This document shows positions 10,222-19,487 of a stretch of 64,000 bases of DNA, in pieces. Within the stretch, counting starts at the first letter, position 1. The number at the start of each line of letters is the position of its first letter. Both the position numbers and the translations under genes were made by a program. Source of the DNA: Thraustochytrium sp. TN22 (taxonomy: Eukaryota; Sar; Bigyra; Thraustochytrida; Thraustochytriidae); contig JABLUY010000132.1 of the NCBI GenBank assembly GCA_013306675.1, positions 1 through 64,000 on the forward strand, read 5' to 3'. Under the pieces are notes generated by a model. That model was not told the DNA's origin and ran no database searches. It saw only the letters and a list, made by a program, of their open reading frames with translations.

Positions 10222-11747
10222 TCAGTGCGGGGCGCCGGTGTAGAGGCCGTATAATGAGACGAGGAGCTCGAGGGTGATGAGAATGATGATCATCCACTCG
10301 AGACGCTCACCCTTTTGCGAGTGGATGAGCTCGACGAGAAAGCGCATGTTGCTCTGCAAGTAGGAGGCCTTCATCTCGAGCACAGCGAAGCGGTCGCTGA
10401 TCTCGAACTCCTCGCGAAGGCCCTCCCAGACGCTGCCGTACTTGGGATAGCGCCAGGCCTCCTTCATGCGCGTGCGGTCCAAGACACCGAGCTTGACGAT
10501 GACCTCAGCCAGCACCGAGTTGGACTCGCGCAGCATGCGAAAGAGCAGCTTGGTGCGCGCCGGGTTATAGGACTGCGCCAGCGTGGACTCCTCCGCGTTG
10601 GCCGCCTCGAAGCTCTGCAGCATGCCGTCGACGACGCGCTCGAAGTGGCCCAGCGCGACGGACTGGCCCAGCACCGAAGCGATGACGCGAATGTTGTTCA
10701 TGTCCATCTTTTGCACGACCAGCTGGTTCGACTTAAAGGTCGACCACGACTCCTGCGTGGGGTCCACCTCCACCATGTAGTCGTCGGCGCCCGCGGCACC
10801 GCCGGTCTCCAGGTACCCAACGCAGAACTGCTCGGCCTGCGTGATGCTCTCGGTCTGCAGCACCTCGTCGCAGTTGAAGAAGACGACCGCGCCGTAGTCG
10901 AAGAAGACGGCGCACGGGTGCACGCCGTCTGCCCGGCTGCTGGCCGCCGCCGCCGCTGCTGCAGCCGCCGCCGCGGCGCTCTGGCCGTCCTGCGCCTTGC
11001 CAAAGGCGCGCGCGCCCGTGCTCGCCGGTTGCGCCGGCGCGGCGGCGCCATCGGCAGCGCCCGTGCCCTCTTGGTCGCCCTTGCCCGCGCCCACAACGGC
11101 GTCCGCAGCCGCGGGCCCGCTCGACGTGGGCACGGTCGCGTTGTCAGCGGCGCGCTTCGTGCCAAACGGCGCGAGCCCCATCTTGACACGGCCACCGCCG
11201 GGCGCAGGCTCGGACGGCGGCGGGGGCGGAGCGGGCGGCGGGCCGCGCGCAGGCACGCCTGTGCCGTCGTCCTCGGCGGCCTCGCCGCGCGAGGCGGCGC
11301 CGCTACTGGCGCTCGGCCCGGCGGCAGACCTGGCCTCGTTCTCGTACCCGGGGCCGGGTGCGACCGACGGCATGCGGCCTTGCGGGAAGGAGACGATCAG
11401 GCTATCCACCTCGAGCCAGTTGCGCTGCCGCCCGTACATCTTTTGGAACATGGGCACCACGTTGATCTTCTTGGCGATGTAGTAGGCGCGCACATTGCCC
11501 GCGCCCTCGGCCCGCGGCACCACGAACCGCTTCGGGTACTGATGCTCCGCGTTCGCGCCCTCCGTGTACGCCTCGTACGACTCCAGCGCCGTCGACAGCG
11601 GCCGCCGCGCCCCCGCCACGACCTGCGCCGCCGCTGAAGTCGCCGTCGTCGCCGGCGCCGTGCCCGTGCCCGCGCCCGCCCACGCCGCCAGCCCGCCACC
11701 GCGCCGCGCCGCGCCCAGGCTCGCGCCGCGCCCGGCGCCCACGGCCC

Positions 11748-11785
<38 letters not shown>

Positions 11786-11790
11786 TGCAT
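10222..11790 (-). CDS. RMND1/RMD1 family (DUF155) mitochondrial protein
   Basis: A 522-residue single-exon protein. The N-terminus is a long Ala/Arg-rich stretch without acids, consistent with a mitochondrial presequence. After a low-complexity Pro/Ala/Gly linker comes the DUF155 core: AVFFDYGAVVFFNC, a QLVVQKMDMNNIRVIASVLGQS segment, a long helical region with ELIHSQKGERLEWMIIILI, and a terminal transmembrane helix. This order and the C-terminal membrane anchor are typical of RMND1 and yeast Rmd1/Sif2 proteins, which are tied to mitochondrial translation. The Ala/Gly linker splits the front of the domain (GRMPSVAPG) from the rest, an insertion not usual in the family. The start at 11790 gives the presequence. 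Confidence 0.88.
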
Positions 11791-12671
11791 CCTCGCGCGC
11801 GAGTCTCGCGACCCGCGTTTGCTCTGCCTTTGCTTTGCCTCTGCTCAGCTTTGCAGCCTGAAGAGAGACATGGCAAGTAGTAGTCTTGGTGGTGGTGGTG
11901 GTGGTGGTGGTGCGCCAAGCCTCCGTCAGTGCCAGCGGTGCTCCTCGTGCGTGTCATGGATGCCAAGCTTCTCGCGCCATCGTGGCGTGCCAGCCAGCGA
12001 CGACCGAACGCCGCGCCTTGACGCGGCTTTTTGCTCACCGGTGACAACAAGCGGCCGAGCCTGCATTGGATTGCGTTGCATGGCAACCCCTTGCCTCAAG
12101 GACCAGTACTTTGTCAGCGAGCGAGGGCAGTTCGGAGCCTTGACGTGGCTTACAGACTCTAACGTAGCTGAGAGCTCCCCGCCCGCCACCGCAGTCTCGC
12201 CCACGCTGCCTTCTTGCGCTCGCCAGCCTGAGAGTGAGCTCGTGTACTATTGGCATCGTCGCCGCACCAAGCCTGCGAGCAAGTATTGCACGCTCGCAAC
12301 CGGCCACTTCCGGACGCGCCCAGGCCAGCCTGAGGCTGACTGTGAGATGCGGCGCTCGCCGCGCCTCGGCCTTGCGCGCGCCCCGTGTCGCGCTCGCGCC
12401 AGTTTCTGTCATCATGGTCGCCGAGAGAGGCGAAGAGTCTTCTTCGACATGTCTTCGAGACCCGACTCGGACACGGAAGGGAGGTTCGCTGCGGCACCGT
12501 TGCCGGCAAATCTGCAGCAGCAGCAGCGGCAGTAGCAGCAGCAGCAGAGCAGCAGCGCGGGCGGCGACTCGGAGCAGCGGCGAGCGCGGCGAGCGGGCGG
12601 AGGACGGCGACCGGCGGCGCAAACTCGCGGTCGCACCAGCTAGCTAGGACCGAAGCGGCCCAGACGGCAGC
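11791..12671. other. Divergent promoter region between RMND1-like and UPRT-like genes
   Basis: A head-to-head spacer of about 880 bp. It contains a (GGT)n tract at 11887-11912, imperfect (CAG)n near 12514-12555, and an AGCTAGCTAG motif at 12638-12647 just before the UPRT start. Open frames on both strands lack family features. Confidence 0.55.
11887..11912. repeat. (GGT)n trinucleotide repeat
   Basis: A perfect GGT/ACC run about 100 bases upstream of the RMND1-like start. Confidence 0.9.
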
Positions 12672-13400
12672 ATGGCGACGGCGACGGCGGATGCGGAGGG
12701 CGTCCTGGACATGGAGACCCTGCAGGCGCGCGTCAAGCTGATCCAGCACCCGGTGGCGAAGCACAAGATGACGCAGCTGCGGCGGCGCGAGACGTCGAGC
12801 AAGCACTTCCGCGAGCTGATGCGCGAGCTGACCATGTACGTCGGGTACGAGGCGACCAAGGATCTCAAGACCAAGCCGTGCGTCGTGCATACGCCGCAGG
12901 CCAAGCACACCGGCGTGGAGCTCGACACGGTGGTGGGCATTGTGCCCGTGCTGCGGTCCGGCCTTGGCATGGTGGACCCGATGCTGGAGATCATCCCGGC
13001 GGCGCAGGTGCTGCACATTGGCATGTACAAGGACAAGAAGTCGCTCATGTCCACTCTCTACTACAACCGCCTGCCGCGTGAGTGCAGCATCGAGCGCGCC
13101 ATCATTCTCGAGCCGGTCGTCGCCACGGCCAACACCGTCAACGCCGTCGTGGAGATCCTCAAGGAGTGGGGCGTTGAGGATATTCACCTCATCACCGTCG
13201 TTGGCTCGCGCGCCGGCCTCTCCTCGCTGCTCAGCACGCACCCGAGCGTCACCGTGCACATTGCCGCCATCGACGACGCGCTCAGCGCCGACGGAGAGAT
13301 CATTCCGGGCATTGGCGACGTTGGCGACCGCCTCTTTGGCACGACCGACGTTGCACGCGGCACGGCGCCGCCTTCGCCCAAGCGCCAGCGCAAGGAGTGA
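12672..13400 (+). CDS. Uracil phosphoribosyltransferase-like protein
   Basis: A 242-residue single-exon protein matching UPRT from end to end: IQHPVAKHKMTQLRR, the E-L-x-x-Y region, VPVLRSGLGMVDPML, the YYNRLP segment, and the C-terminal uracil loop IIPGIGDVGDRLFGT, followed by a short basic tail. UPRT makes UMP from uracil and PRPP in pyrimidine salvage. The PRPP-binding loop reads EPVVATANT at residues 147-155 where bacterial enzymes have DPMLATGGS, and the following AAP-type turn is GSR. The uracil loop is intact but the phosphate loop is unusual, so activity is not certain. Many eukaryotes carry UPRT homologues thought inactive. A start at 12672 fits the family length. Confidence 0.85.
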   Translation: MATATADAEGVLDMETLQARVKLIQHPVAKHKMTQLRRRETSSKHFRELMRELTMYVGYEATKDLKTKPCVVHTPQAKHTGVELDTVVGIVPVLRSGLGMVDPMLEIIPAAQVLHIGMYKDKKSLMSTLYYNRLPRECSIERAIILEPVVATANTVNAVVEILKEWGVEDIHLITVVGSRAGLSSLLSTHPSVTVHIAAIDDALSADGEIIPGIGDVGDRLFGTTDVARGTAPPSPKRQRKE

Positions 13401-13770
13401 TGTGGGACATTGCGCGTCTTCTCGACGCATGTGCGCGTCTTCTCGACGCATGTGCGCGTCTTCGCGACGCATGCGTCCTCTCGGCACTTGCATCGTCACG
13501 CCTCTTGCGCCCTCTCGACCCTTATTCTTTAGGAAACAGCAACGCTTTGCACCTCGTACATTTCATTCGACGCCCCCCTGCCTGCGCTCCCAGGCAAAGA
13601 CCAACAGCACGAGCGGGCCTTTTGACGTGCAAGGACACGGAAGCATTTGCATCTTCTTGACGACACATACAATTTCATTCTAACCTCTACTTGCTTGGCC
13701 CAGCACTCCCCAGCGCCGCGGAATCTCTCCACTACCAAACCTACCTGTGACTGCGGCCAGTGTGCCATCA
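13401..13770. other. Convergent spacer after the UPRT-like gene
   Basis: Less GC-rich 3' flank shared with the convergent DnaJ gene. It contains the 21-bp triplicate at 13410-13472; nothing else is recognisable. Confidence 0.6.
13410..13472. repeat. Three 21-bp tandem units in the 3' flank of the UPRT-like gene
   Basis: Units GTGCGCGTCTTCTCGACGCAT at 13410-13430 (first base differs), 13431-13451 and 13452-13472 (one internal change). They start 10 bases after the stop codon, so are probably in the 3' UTR. Confidence 0.9.
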
Positions 13771-14457
13771 TCACACGACGCCGAGGAGCCCGCCGGCCAC
13801 GACCAGCAGTAGGAGCGGGCCCTTGAGGCGGCCAGGCACAAACAGGGCAATGAGCATGAATAGAACCCAGTTCGTGTGCATGAAGACAACTTGAAGCAGC
13901 AAGAAGAAGAGCAGCGCGATGACCTGGCCCGGTATCCGGTCGTACAGCGGCTGGAGCTGCGGCGGCAAGAAGTCGCGCGCGCTGGCGCCGTTGATGACGA
14001 AAGCGCCCCCGGGCCCGCCGCCGCCCGCGTTGACAAAGGTGAAGCCGGGCGGCATGCCCCCCATGCCGCCGCGGCCTTGCTGCTGCTGCGCGCGCTCCAT
14101 CTCCGCGAAGAACTCTCGAAAGATGTCGTGCGGGTCGACCGGCCCGCCAAAGGGGCGCCCCCCGCGCGCGGCGCCCACGCTGGAGGAATTCGAGCTCGGG
14201 TCCACGCCGAAGCGCTCATAGTGCGAGCGCTGGTCCGGGTCGCGCAGGCACGAGAACGCCGTGGCCACGCGCTTGAAGGCGTCCTCCGCGCCCTCCACGG
14301 ACGTCTTGTCCGGGTGCACCTTGAGCGCCAGCCGCCGGTACGCCTTGACCACCTCCTTGTCGCTGGCCGACCGCTCCACGCCCAGCACCGCGAAGTAGTC
14401 CTCCTCCGCGAGGATGCGCGTCACCAGCACGCACGTCTCCTCGTCGTCGGCCCCCAT
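13771..14457 (-). CDS. Membrane-anchored DnaJ (Hsp40) protein
   Basis: A 228-residue protein. A J-domain covers about residues 19-84 with the HPD triad at 48-50, then a Gly/Phe-like linker and a hydrophobic C-terminus from about 178 to the end that can form two or three membrane helices. J-domain plus C-terminal anchor resembles ER-bound DNAJB12/14-type co-chaperones, with the J-domain facing the cytosol and stimulating Hsp70. The frame continues far upstream in low-complexity sequence; MGADDEE at 14457 is taken as the start because the J-domain follows at the usual distance. It is divergent from the YIPF gene 457 bp away, another endomembrane protein. Confidence 0.85.
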   Translation of the reverse strand: MGADDEETCVLVTRILAEEDYFAVLGVERSASDKEVVKAYRRLALKVHPDKTSVEGAEDAFKRVATAFSCLRDPDQRSHYERFGVDPSSNSSSVGAARGGRPFGGPVDPHDIFREFFAEMERAQQQQGRGGMGGMPPGFTFVNAGGGGPGGAFVINGASARDFLPPQLQPLYDRIPGQVIALLFFLLLQVVFMHTNWVLFMLIALFVPGRLKGPLLLLVVAGGLLGVV

Positions 14458-14914
14458 GCTGGCCGCCTCGCCGTCGCCGCTAATGCCGCCGCCGCTGCCG
14501 CCGCCAGCCGTGCCGCGCGGCGCCGAGCCGAGCCGAGCCGAGTCGAGCCAGGCCGGGCCGGGCGGGGCGGCGGGCCGCGCGTAGAGCAGAGCGAGCGGCG
14601 CCGCGCCGCGGAGTCGCGCGCGCAGGGCGGCCGACGTTCGAGGTTTGCCCAGTCTGGCGCCGCGCTGCGGCACGTCACGCCGCGCCGCGCCGCGACCCCA
14701 AGCCGGCCGGCAGCCTGCGCGGCGCGGCAGACCGCGAGCCCGCCCGCTGCGCGCGAGCGGCCCGGCGCGAGCGAGGCGAGGCGGGGCGAGGCGGGGCGAG
14801 GCGGGGCGAGGCGGCGCGCCGCGAGCGGCCCGCGCCCGGCGCCCGCGCCCTGGCTGGAGCGAGCGAGCGGCGGGAGGCCGCGCGGCGGAGCCGACCCCGG
14901 CCTCGGGCGGCACC
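14458..14914. promoter_or_regulatory. Divergent promoter region, DnaJ and YIPF
   Basis: A 457-bp extremely GC-rich spacer between two oppositely directed starts. It carries a 10-bp unit (GAGGCGGGGC) repeated four times at about 14771-14813, GC-box-like in composition. No gene is seen. Regulatory role is inferred from position only. Confidence 0.5.
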
Positions 14915-15505
14915 ATGATGACGGACAGCGAGGCGGCGGCGGAGCCCATGACGCAGCACGACGCGGAGCTCATGACGCTGTCGGAGCCGGTGTCGGAGAC
15001 CATCAAGCGCGACCTGCGCATGATCGGCGCCAAGCTCAAGTACGTGTTTTTGCCCACGGCCAAGGCGGAGGACACCATTGCGGAGCTGCGCAAGTGGGAC
15101 CTCTGGGGCCCGCTGCTGTTTTGCCTCGTGCTGTCCATCGTGCTCAGCCTCAACGCGTCCGGCGATCAGGGCTCCACCGTCTTCGCCTGCGTCTTCGTCG
15201 TCGTGTGGTGCGGGTCCTTCGTTGTCACGCTCAACGTGCAGCTGCTCGGCGGCAAGGTCGCCAACTTTCAGAGCGTCTGCGTGCTCGGCTACTGCATTTG
15301 CCCGCTCGTGCTGGCGGCCATCCTCAGCTCGCTCTGGACAAACATCTTCTGGAAGCTCCTACTGGTCGGCCTCGGCTCCGCGTGGGCCATGCGCGCCCCG
15401 GTCGTCTTCATGAGCCAGCTTGTCCCGGCCGAGCGCCAGCTGCTAGCCGTCTACCCGGTCGGCCTCTTTTACCTCGTCATTGCCTGGATGATTGTCATCA
15501 TTTAG
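14915..15505 (+). CDS. YIPF/Yip1 family Golgi membrane protein (YIPF6/Yip4-like)
   Basis: A 196-residue protein with an acidic, Met/Glu-rich cytosolic N-terminus of about 60 residues and then five closely spaced hydrophobic segments. The first is preceded by DLWGPLLFCLVLSI, a hallmark of Yip1 proteins. An LGGKVANFQSVCVLGYCICPL stretch also fits YIPF6/Yip4. These proteins sit in the ER-Golgi and interact with Rab GTPases. The start at 14915 is the first Met of MMTDSE and gives the usual family length. It ends convergent with the Alba gene. Confidence 0.9.
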   Translation: MMTDSEAAAEPMTQHDAELMTLSEPVSETIKRDLRMIGAKLKYVFLPTAKAEDTIAELRKWDLWGPLLFCLVLSIVLSLNASGDQGSTVFACVFVVVWCGSFVVTLNVQLLGGKVANFQSVCVLGYCICPLVLAAILSSLWTNIFWKLLLVGLGSAWAMRAPVVFMSQLVPAERQLLAVYPVGLFYLVIAWMIVII

Positions 15506-15585
15506 AGTGGTTACTTACTTATGAAGTAGGGCTAGAACAGGGCGAGGGAATGGACAGCGCGAAAAGCCGACTGGGCGGCTGGGGG

Positions 15586-15609
15586 AGGGAGAGAGAGAGA
15601 GAGAGAGAG
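15586..15609. repeat. (GA)n dinucleotide repeat
   Basis: A GA run in the spacer between the convergent YIPF and Alba genes. Confidence 0.9.
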
Positions 15610-15751
15610 CCTCGCTCTCGACTCTCGTCGACGCGAGCTTCGATTCTGGACTCTGAGGCGATCAAGCCGCTCGCTGCGCCGACGCCACGAAACACCTGTG
15701 ATTGACTCGTAACAACAAGCCAGGCTCACTGTCAATGAAGAAAGAAAGTGG

Positions 15752-16263
15752 TCATGATAATGATGATGATGATGATGATGAATGCGTGCCGGTCGTCAGA
15801 ACAATGCAGAGCCGCGGCTTGCTAGACGCCCCGTCCAGCTCCGTCACCTGTGCTCGTCAAGCATCGTAAGCATCGCAGGCATCTCCCAGCGCACCCGCGT
15901 CCTCGCTCCCAACGCACCTGCTGCAGCTCGCCGCCCTTCCACGTCCGCTTGGCAATCTCCGCGACAGAGACGACCTTTTCCACAACCGCGCCCTCGCCCT
16001 CGATGCGCGTCTCGCCCTGCTCGTCGCGCTCGGTCAGCTCCTCGTCCTCGCCCAGCACCACCAGCGCGAGCCCGCGCAAGTCAACGCACCGCCTCGTCCA
16101 GCTCCAGCAGTGCGCGGCCCACATAGGCGCGCAGCGCGCCGCCGCTGCGCACGCGCATCGCGCCGCGCCGGCCCCGCGGCGCGCCCCGCGGCCTGGCCTC
16201 GAGCAGGTTAGGTGGTTGCGGGTCTGGCGCAGCGTTGTCGCGGCCGACGGCGACGAGCACCAC
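15752..16263 (-). CDS. Alba-domain nucleic-acid-binding protein, three exons
   Basis: Assembled from exons 16090-16263, 15918-16016 and 15752-15847 (122 residues). Both introns (73 and 70 bp) have GTGCGT donors and CAG acceptors, and all junctions are phase 0. The product has MRVRSGGALRAYVGRALLEL, IEGEGAVVEKVVSVAEIAKR, then ELQQVTEL and LCIVLTTG. This is the order and spacing of the Alba fold, found in RNase P/MRP subunits (Rpp25/Pop6-like) and in chromatin or mRNA-binding Alba proteins. The C-terminus is a Ser run from a (GAT)n repeat. The start could be 16263 or the later MRVRS. It is divergent from the TPR-methyltransferase gene, 251 bp away. No single open frame covers it, so it is easily missed. 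Confidence 0.75.
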
Positions 16264-16514
16264 GACGAGCTCGCTCGCGACCGCGGCGGCAGAGGACCCG
16301 GGCCGGGGTTCTCGGCGGCGCGGCGGCGCGGCGCAGGGCGCGCGAGCGGCGCGCGGGCTCCGCGAGGCCCAGGTCGCCGCCCTGGCTCAGGCACTGGCGG
16401 TGGTGCTCGCTGGCCATGGGCATGCATGCATGCATGCACGCCACTCAGCATGCCCTCGGCAGAACTGGTTCGCGCGGCGCGGCGCGGCGGGGCGCGCGGG
16501 CGGCGCGGCGGAGG

Positions 16515-18293
16515 ATGGCGTCGCGCGTGCAGGAGCTGCTGCGCGAGGCGGACGAGGCGGAGGCGAGCGAGGACCTGGGCCGCGCGCTGGCGGCGCTGCA
16601 GCAGGCGGTGCAGGAGGCGGCGGCGGCGGGCGGCGCGCGCCAGGGCCACCCGCCGCGCGGCGGCGCGGAGGGCGCGGAGGGCGCTGCGCAGGGCGGCGCC
16701 GGGGAGGCGGACGCGGAGGAACCGAGCCCGGAGCGGGATGCATTCCTGGCGCGGCTGAGCCTGGCCTCGCTGGCCATTCGCGTGAACCTGGGCGGCATGC
16801 AGCCGGAGGACGTGCGCGAGGTGGACGGTCTGCTGGAGGCGTGCTGCGCGGCCAAGGGCTGCGCCGGCGCAGAGGAGCTCAGCGTGGCCTTTGGGCTGCG
16901 CGGCGTGCTGCTGAGCAGGGCGGCGGGCGACTTTGCGGGTGCCGCCGCCGCCTTCGAGCGGAGCCTGGAGCTCAACGCGGAGAACTGCGACAGCCTGTAC
17001 TGCTACGCCACTGTGCTGGACGAGGTGCTGCAGCGCAAGGAGGACGCCGCGAAGCTGTACGCGAAGCTGCTCGAGGTGCAGCCGGAGAACGTGGCGGCCA
17101 TGAACAACTATGCGTCGTTGCTCATCGAGCGCGCGCGCGGGTCGGCGCCCGCCGAGCGCGCGGAGGCACTGGGCCGCGCCAAGGACCTGCTGCGCCGCGC
17201 GCAGGACGAGTCGCCCGGCTTCCCGGCCTACAACCTGGCGTGCATCGCGGCGCAGCAGGTGGCAGACGCGCGCGGAGAGGAGGCGGCCGCGCGCCGTGCC
17301 GAGGCCTGCGCCGAGTGCAAGTCCTGGCTCTCCGTGGCGCAGTCCACGGGCGGCATCCCGGACGCCAGCATGCTCGAGGACGATGAGGACCTGGACGCGG
17401 TGCGTGGCGAGCCCTTCTTCGCGCAGGCGCTCCTCCAGGCGCAGAATCCAGACGCCTACGTCCTGGACTTCGACGGCGGCTTCGTGCTGCTCAACGAGCC
17501 AGAGGGCCGCAGCTGCAGCAGCATGAGCAACGCCAAGCCGGGCGCCGACGGCAACGTGGACATGCAGGACGCCGCGGTGGCGCGCGGCGAGGAGATCGAC
17601 GGCACCACCGGGTGGACCATCTGGAACTCGAGCTACATTCTGCTGCGGCTGCTGGAGGCCGACGCGGCCGGGACCACGCTGGCCGGCGTGCCGCAGCTGA
17701 GCGGCGGCCAGGGCCGCGCCTGGTGGCAGGGCAAGCGCGTGCTGGACCTGAGCGCCGGCCTCGGCCTGCTCGGCATCGCATGCGCCAAGCTGGGCGCCAA
17801 GGTCGTGCTCACCGACATCGGCGCCAAGCAGATGGCCACGCTGCGCGACAACGTCGACCTCAACGGCCTCGACCCTTCGCAGGCGACCTGCGCGGCGCTT
17901 GCCTGGGGCGACGAGGCCGCCTGGCAGGAGATTGCCGCCCAGCACGGCCCCTTTGACGTCGTGCTGGCGAGCGACCTCGTCTACATTGGCGTGCGCGACA
18001 ACCTGCTACCGGTGCTGGGTGCCACGCTGCGTCAGGCCGCGCTCGCGCACCCGTCCACGCTCGTTTTGCTCTGCTACGAGGAGCGCCAGCCACGCCAGGA
18101 GCGCGCCTTCCTCGAGGAGCTCGCCGTCGGCCTCGACCTGCAGCACGACTTCGTCAAGGCGCCCGAGCTGCTGCGCGACGTGGGCGAGACAGAGTCCGAC
18201 AACCTCGAGGGCGCCCTCGCAGGCCTCGTTCTGCATGAAGACCCCGACTTTGTCATGGCCACGCTGCGAGGCGAGCAAGCGAAGTCGGCATGA
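16515..18293 (+). CDS. TPR protein with C-terminal METTL21-like methyltransferase domain
   Basis: A 592-residue single-exon protein. An N-terminal helical part has TPR-like units (LEL-NAENCDSLYCYATVLDE, LEVQPENVAAMNNYASLL) over about residues 120-270. The C-terminal part from about 360 shows a seven-strand SAM methyltransferase of the METTL21/FAM86 type: TTGWTIWNSSYILLRLL, motif I VLDLSAGLGLLGIACAKLGA, acidic LTDIG, and LASDLVYIG near 17960. These enzymes usually methylate lysines of chaperones or translation factors in the cytosol; the target here is unknown. The start at 16515 is the first ATG giving a helical N-terminus. Fusion with TPRs suggests chaperone or complex recruitment. Confidence 0.83.
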   Translation: MASRVQELLREADEAEASEDLGRALAALQQAVQEAAAAGGARQGHPPRGGAEGAEGAAQGGAGEADAEEPSPERDAFLARLSLASLAIRVNLGGMQPEDVREVDGLLEACCAAKGCAGAEELSVAFGLRGVLLSRAAGDFAGAAAAFERSLELNAENCDSLYCYATVLDEVLQRKEDAAKLYAKLLEVQPENVAAMNNYASLLIERARGSAPAERAEALGRAKDLLRRAQDESPGFPAYNLACIAAQQVADARGEEAAARRAEACAECKSWLSVAQSTGGIPDASMLEDDEDLDAVRGEPFFAQALLQAQNPDAYVLDFDGGFVLLNEPEGRSCSSMSNAKPGADGNVDMQDAAVARGEEIDGTTGWTIWNSSYILLRLLEADAAGTTLAGVPQLSGGQGRAWWQGKRVLDLSAGLGLLGIACAKLGAKVVLTDIGAKQMATLRDNVDLNGLDPSQATCAALAWGDEAAWQEIAAQHGPFDVVLASDLVYIGVRDNLLPVLGATLRQAALAHPSTLVLLCYEERQPRQERAFLEELAVGLDLQHDFVKAPELLRDVGETESDNLEGALAGLVLHEDPDFVMATLRGEQAKSA

Positions 18294-18561
18294 GCAAGAC
18301 TGACTGTGAGAGTGACCAAAGGCTGTGGTGCGAGCTTGAGTAGTGCCTGAAGGGTGGTATGAGCAAGAAATGCCCGCGTGGCAGAATTTCAGCGTGTGCC
18401 AGCGTCGAGAATCGAGTGACCTCACCTTCGAGTGAATGGCCGGAGCGCAAGGGGTCCAGACGCTGGAGAGCATCCCTCGTGAGATGCTCGCGCTCAGGCT
18501 CATTTGCCCGTTTTCTGCACGCAGAATGTGTTCCGATGCAGCCCTGGTCATACGCATGAAA

Positions 18562-18578
18562 GCTAGCTAGCTAGCTAG
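18562..18578. repeat. (GCTA)4 array
   Basis: A perfect GCTA array followed by GTACGTACG. It is the same motif as at 5296-5311. Confidence 0.85.
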
Positions 18579-18794
18579 TAGCTACGTACGTATAAAGCTT
18601 TTGAAGCGTTTTCACGTTTTCTGCTCGTAAACTTGCGCTCCACAACAAACTTTTTTTTTTTCAAAATAGAGGCAAAGGATTCGGCCGGGAGAATGGCCGG
18701 CCCGTGTCTTTTTGTCTCTCGCGCGCAAGCACGGAGGTCTTCGGCTGTCGCCTTCCTGGAGAGCTCCCATCGGAGCAACGTGCCCAAGTGGCCT

Positions 18795-18944
18795 TTGTCG
18801 TTCAGCTCAGCATCGATCGAGTTTTCCGCTATGCAGTGTGCGTCCAGAACGTCCATGATCTGGTGACCTTCGTCGTTCAGCTCAGCATCGATCGAGTTTT
18901 CCGCTATGCAGCGTGCGTTCAGAACGTCCATGACCTGGTGCCCC
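18795..18944. repeat. 75-bp tandem duplication
   Basis: Two nearly identical copies centred on TTCAGCTCAGCATCGATCGA, starting near 18795 and 18870. The period is 25 codons, so open frames are preserved across it. Confidence 0.85.
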
Positions 18945-19389
18945 TTGTTACTATGACCGAACTCGGACTCCGTCAGCACCTTTCGGCGCTTACCTGATAC
19001 GCTCCAAAAACTTGCACAGCTACTCCAACGCGCAAGCCAAGACTAGCCACTCCAACGCGCACGCCAAGACCACCACGCCTGCACGTCGGTTCGCCCTCCA
19101 AAGGACCTGCGTCGTGCGTCTCTTCTGCTGGACGCAGGACGTCAAGAGGAGCACCACGTTTCCCACGAATGGACAGGCATTTCGTAAGTTAGCGGCATTG
19201 CAAGAGCGTTCACTTCTTGCTTCGTGTTTCCAAGTGGATCGAACGGGCGTCTCGTGTCATGTCCTGCGGCCTTGTCGTAGCAAAGAGTACAAAAGGACCC
19301 GCGTGCGCCCAAGCCCCCAATAAATAACAGATGAGAAAGGGCCGTGCTCCGTCTGGCGAAGTGGCATCGCCTCACAGCGAGGGAAAAAA

Positions 19390-19424
19390 CTTGCTTGCTT
19401 GCTTGCTTGCGTGCTTGCTTGCAT
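19390..19424. repeat. (CTTG)n tetranucleotide repeat
   Basis: Tandem CTTG/GCTTGC units with one GCGTGC interruption, 60-100 bases beyond the stop of the RRM gene. Confidence 0.85.
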
Positions 19425-19487
19425 GAGTGCTTGAGATCTTCATATGCTGGGACTTGACATCCGACAGCGGCAACGGGTCGGATCAAA

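Larger units (their letters stand above)
18294..19487. other. Spacer with duplicated segments, 3' side of two genes
   Basis: About 1.2 kb of less GC-rich DNA. It contains GCTA repeats (18562-18578), a T-rich run near 18651-18661, a 75-bp tandem duplication (18795-18944), a 26-bp direct repeat (19018-19043, 19046-19071) and a CTTG array (19390-19424). A minus-strand frame of 134 codons at 18575-18979 includes the duplication. I cannot support it as a gene. Confidence 0.55.

Noticed and set aside
13397-13480. CRISPR-like array from the 21-bp repeats
   Set aside because: Units are directly adjacent without spacers and the genome is eukaryotic.
15822-17945. 707-codon minus-strand open frame opposite the TPR-methyltransferase
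   Set aside because: It is mainly the antisense shadow of a well-supported plus-strand gene in GC-rich DNA. Only its far end overlaps real coding sequence, which belongs to the spliced Alba gene.
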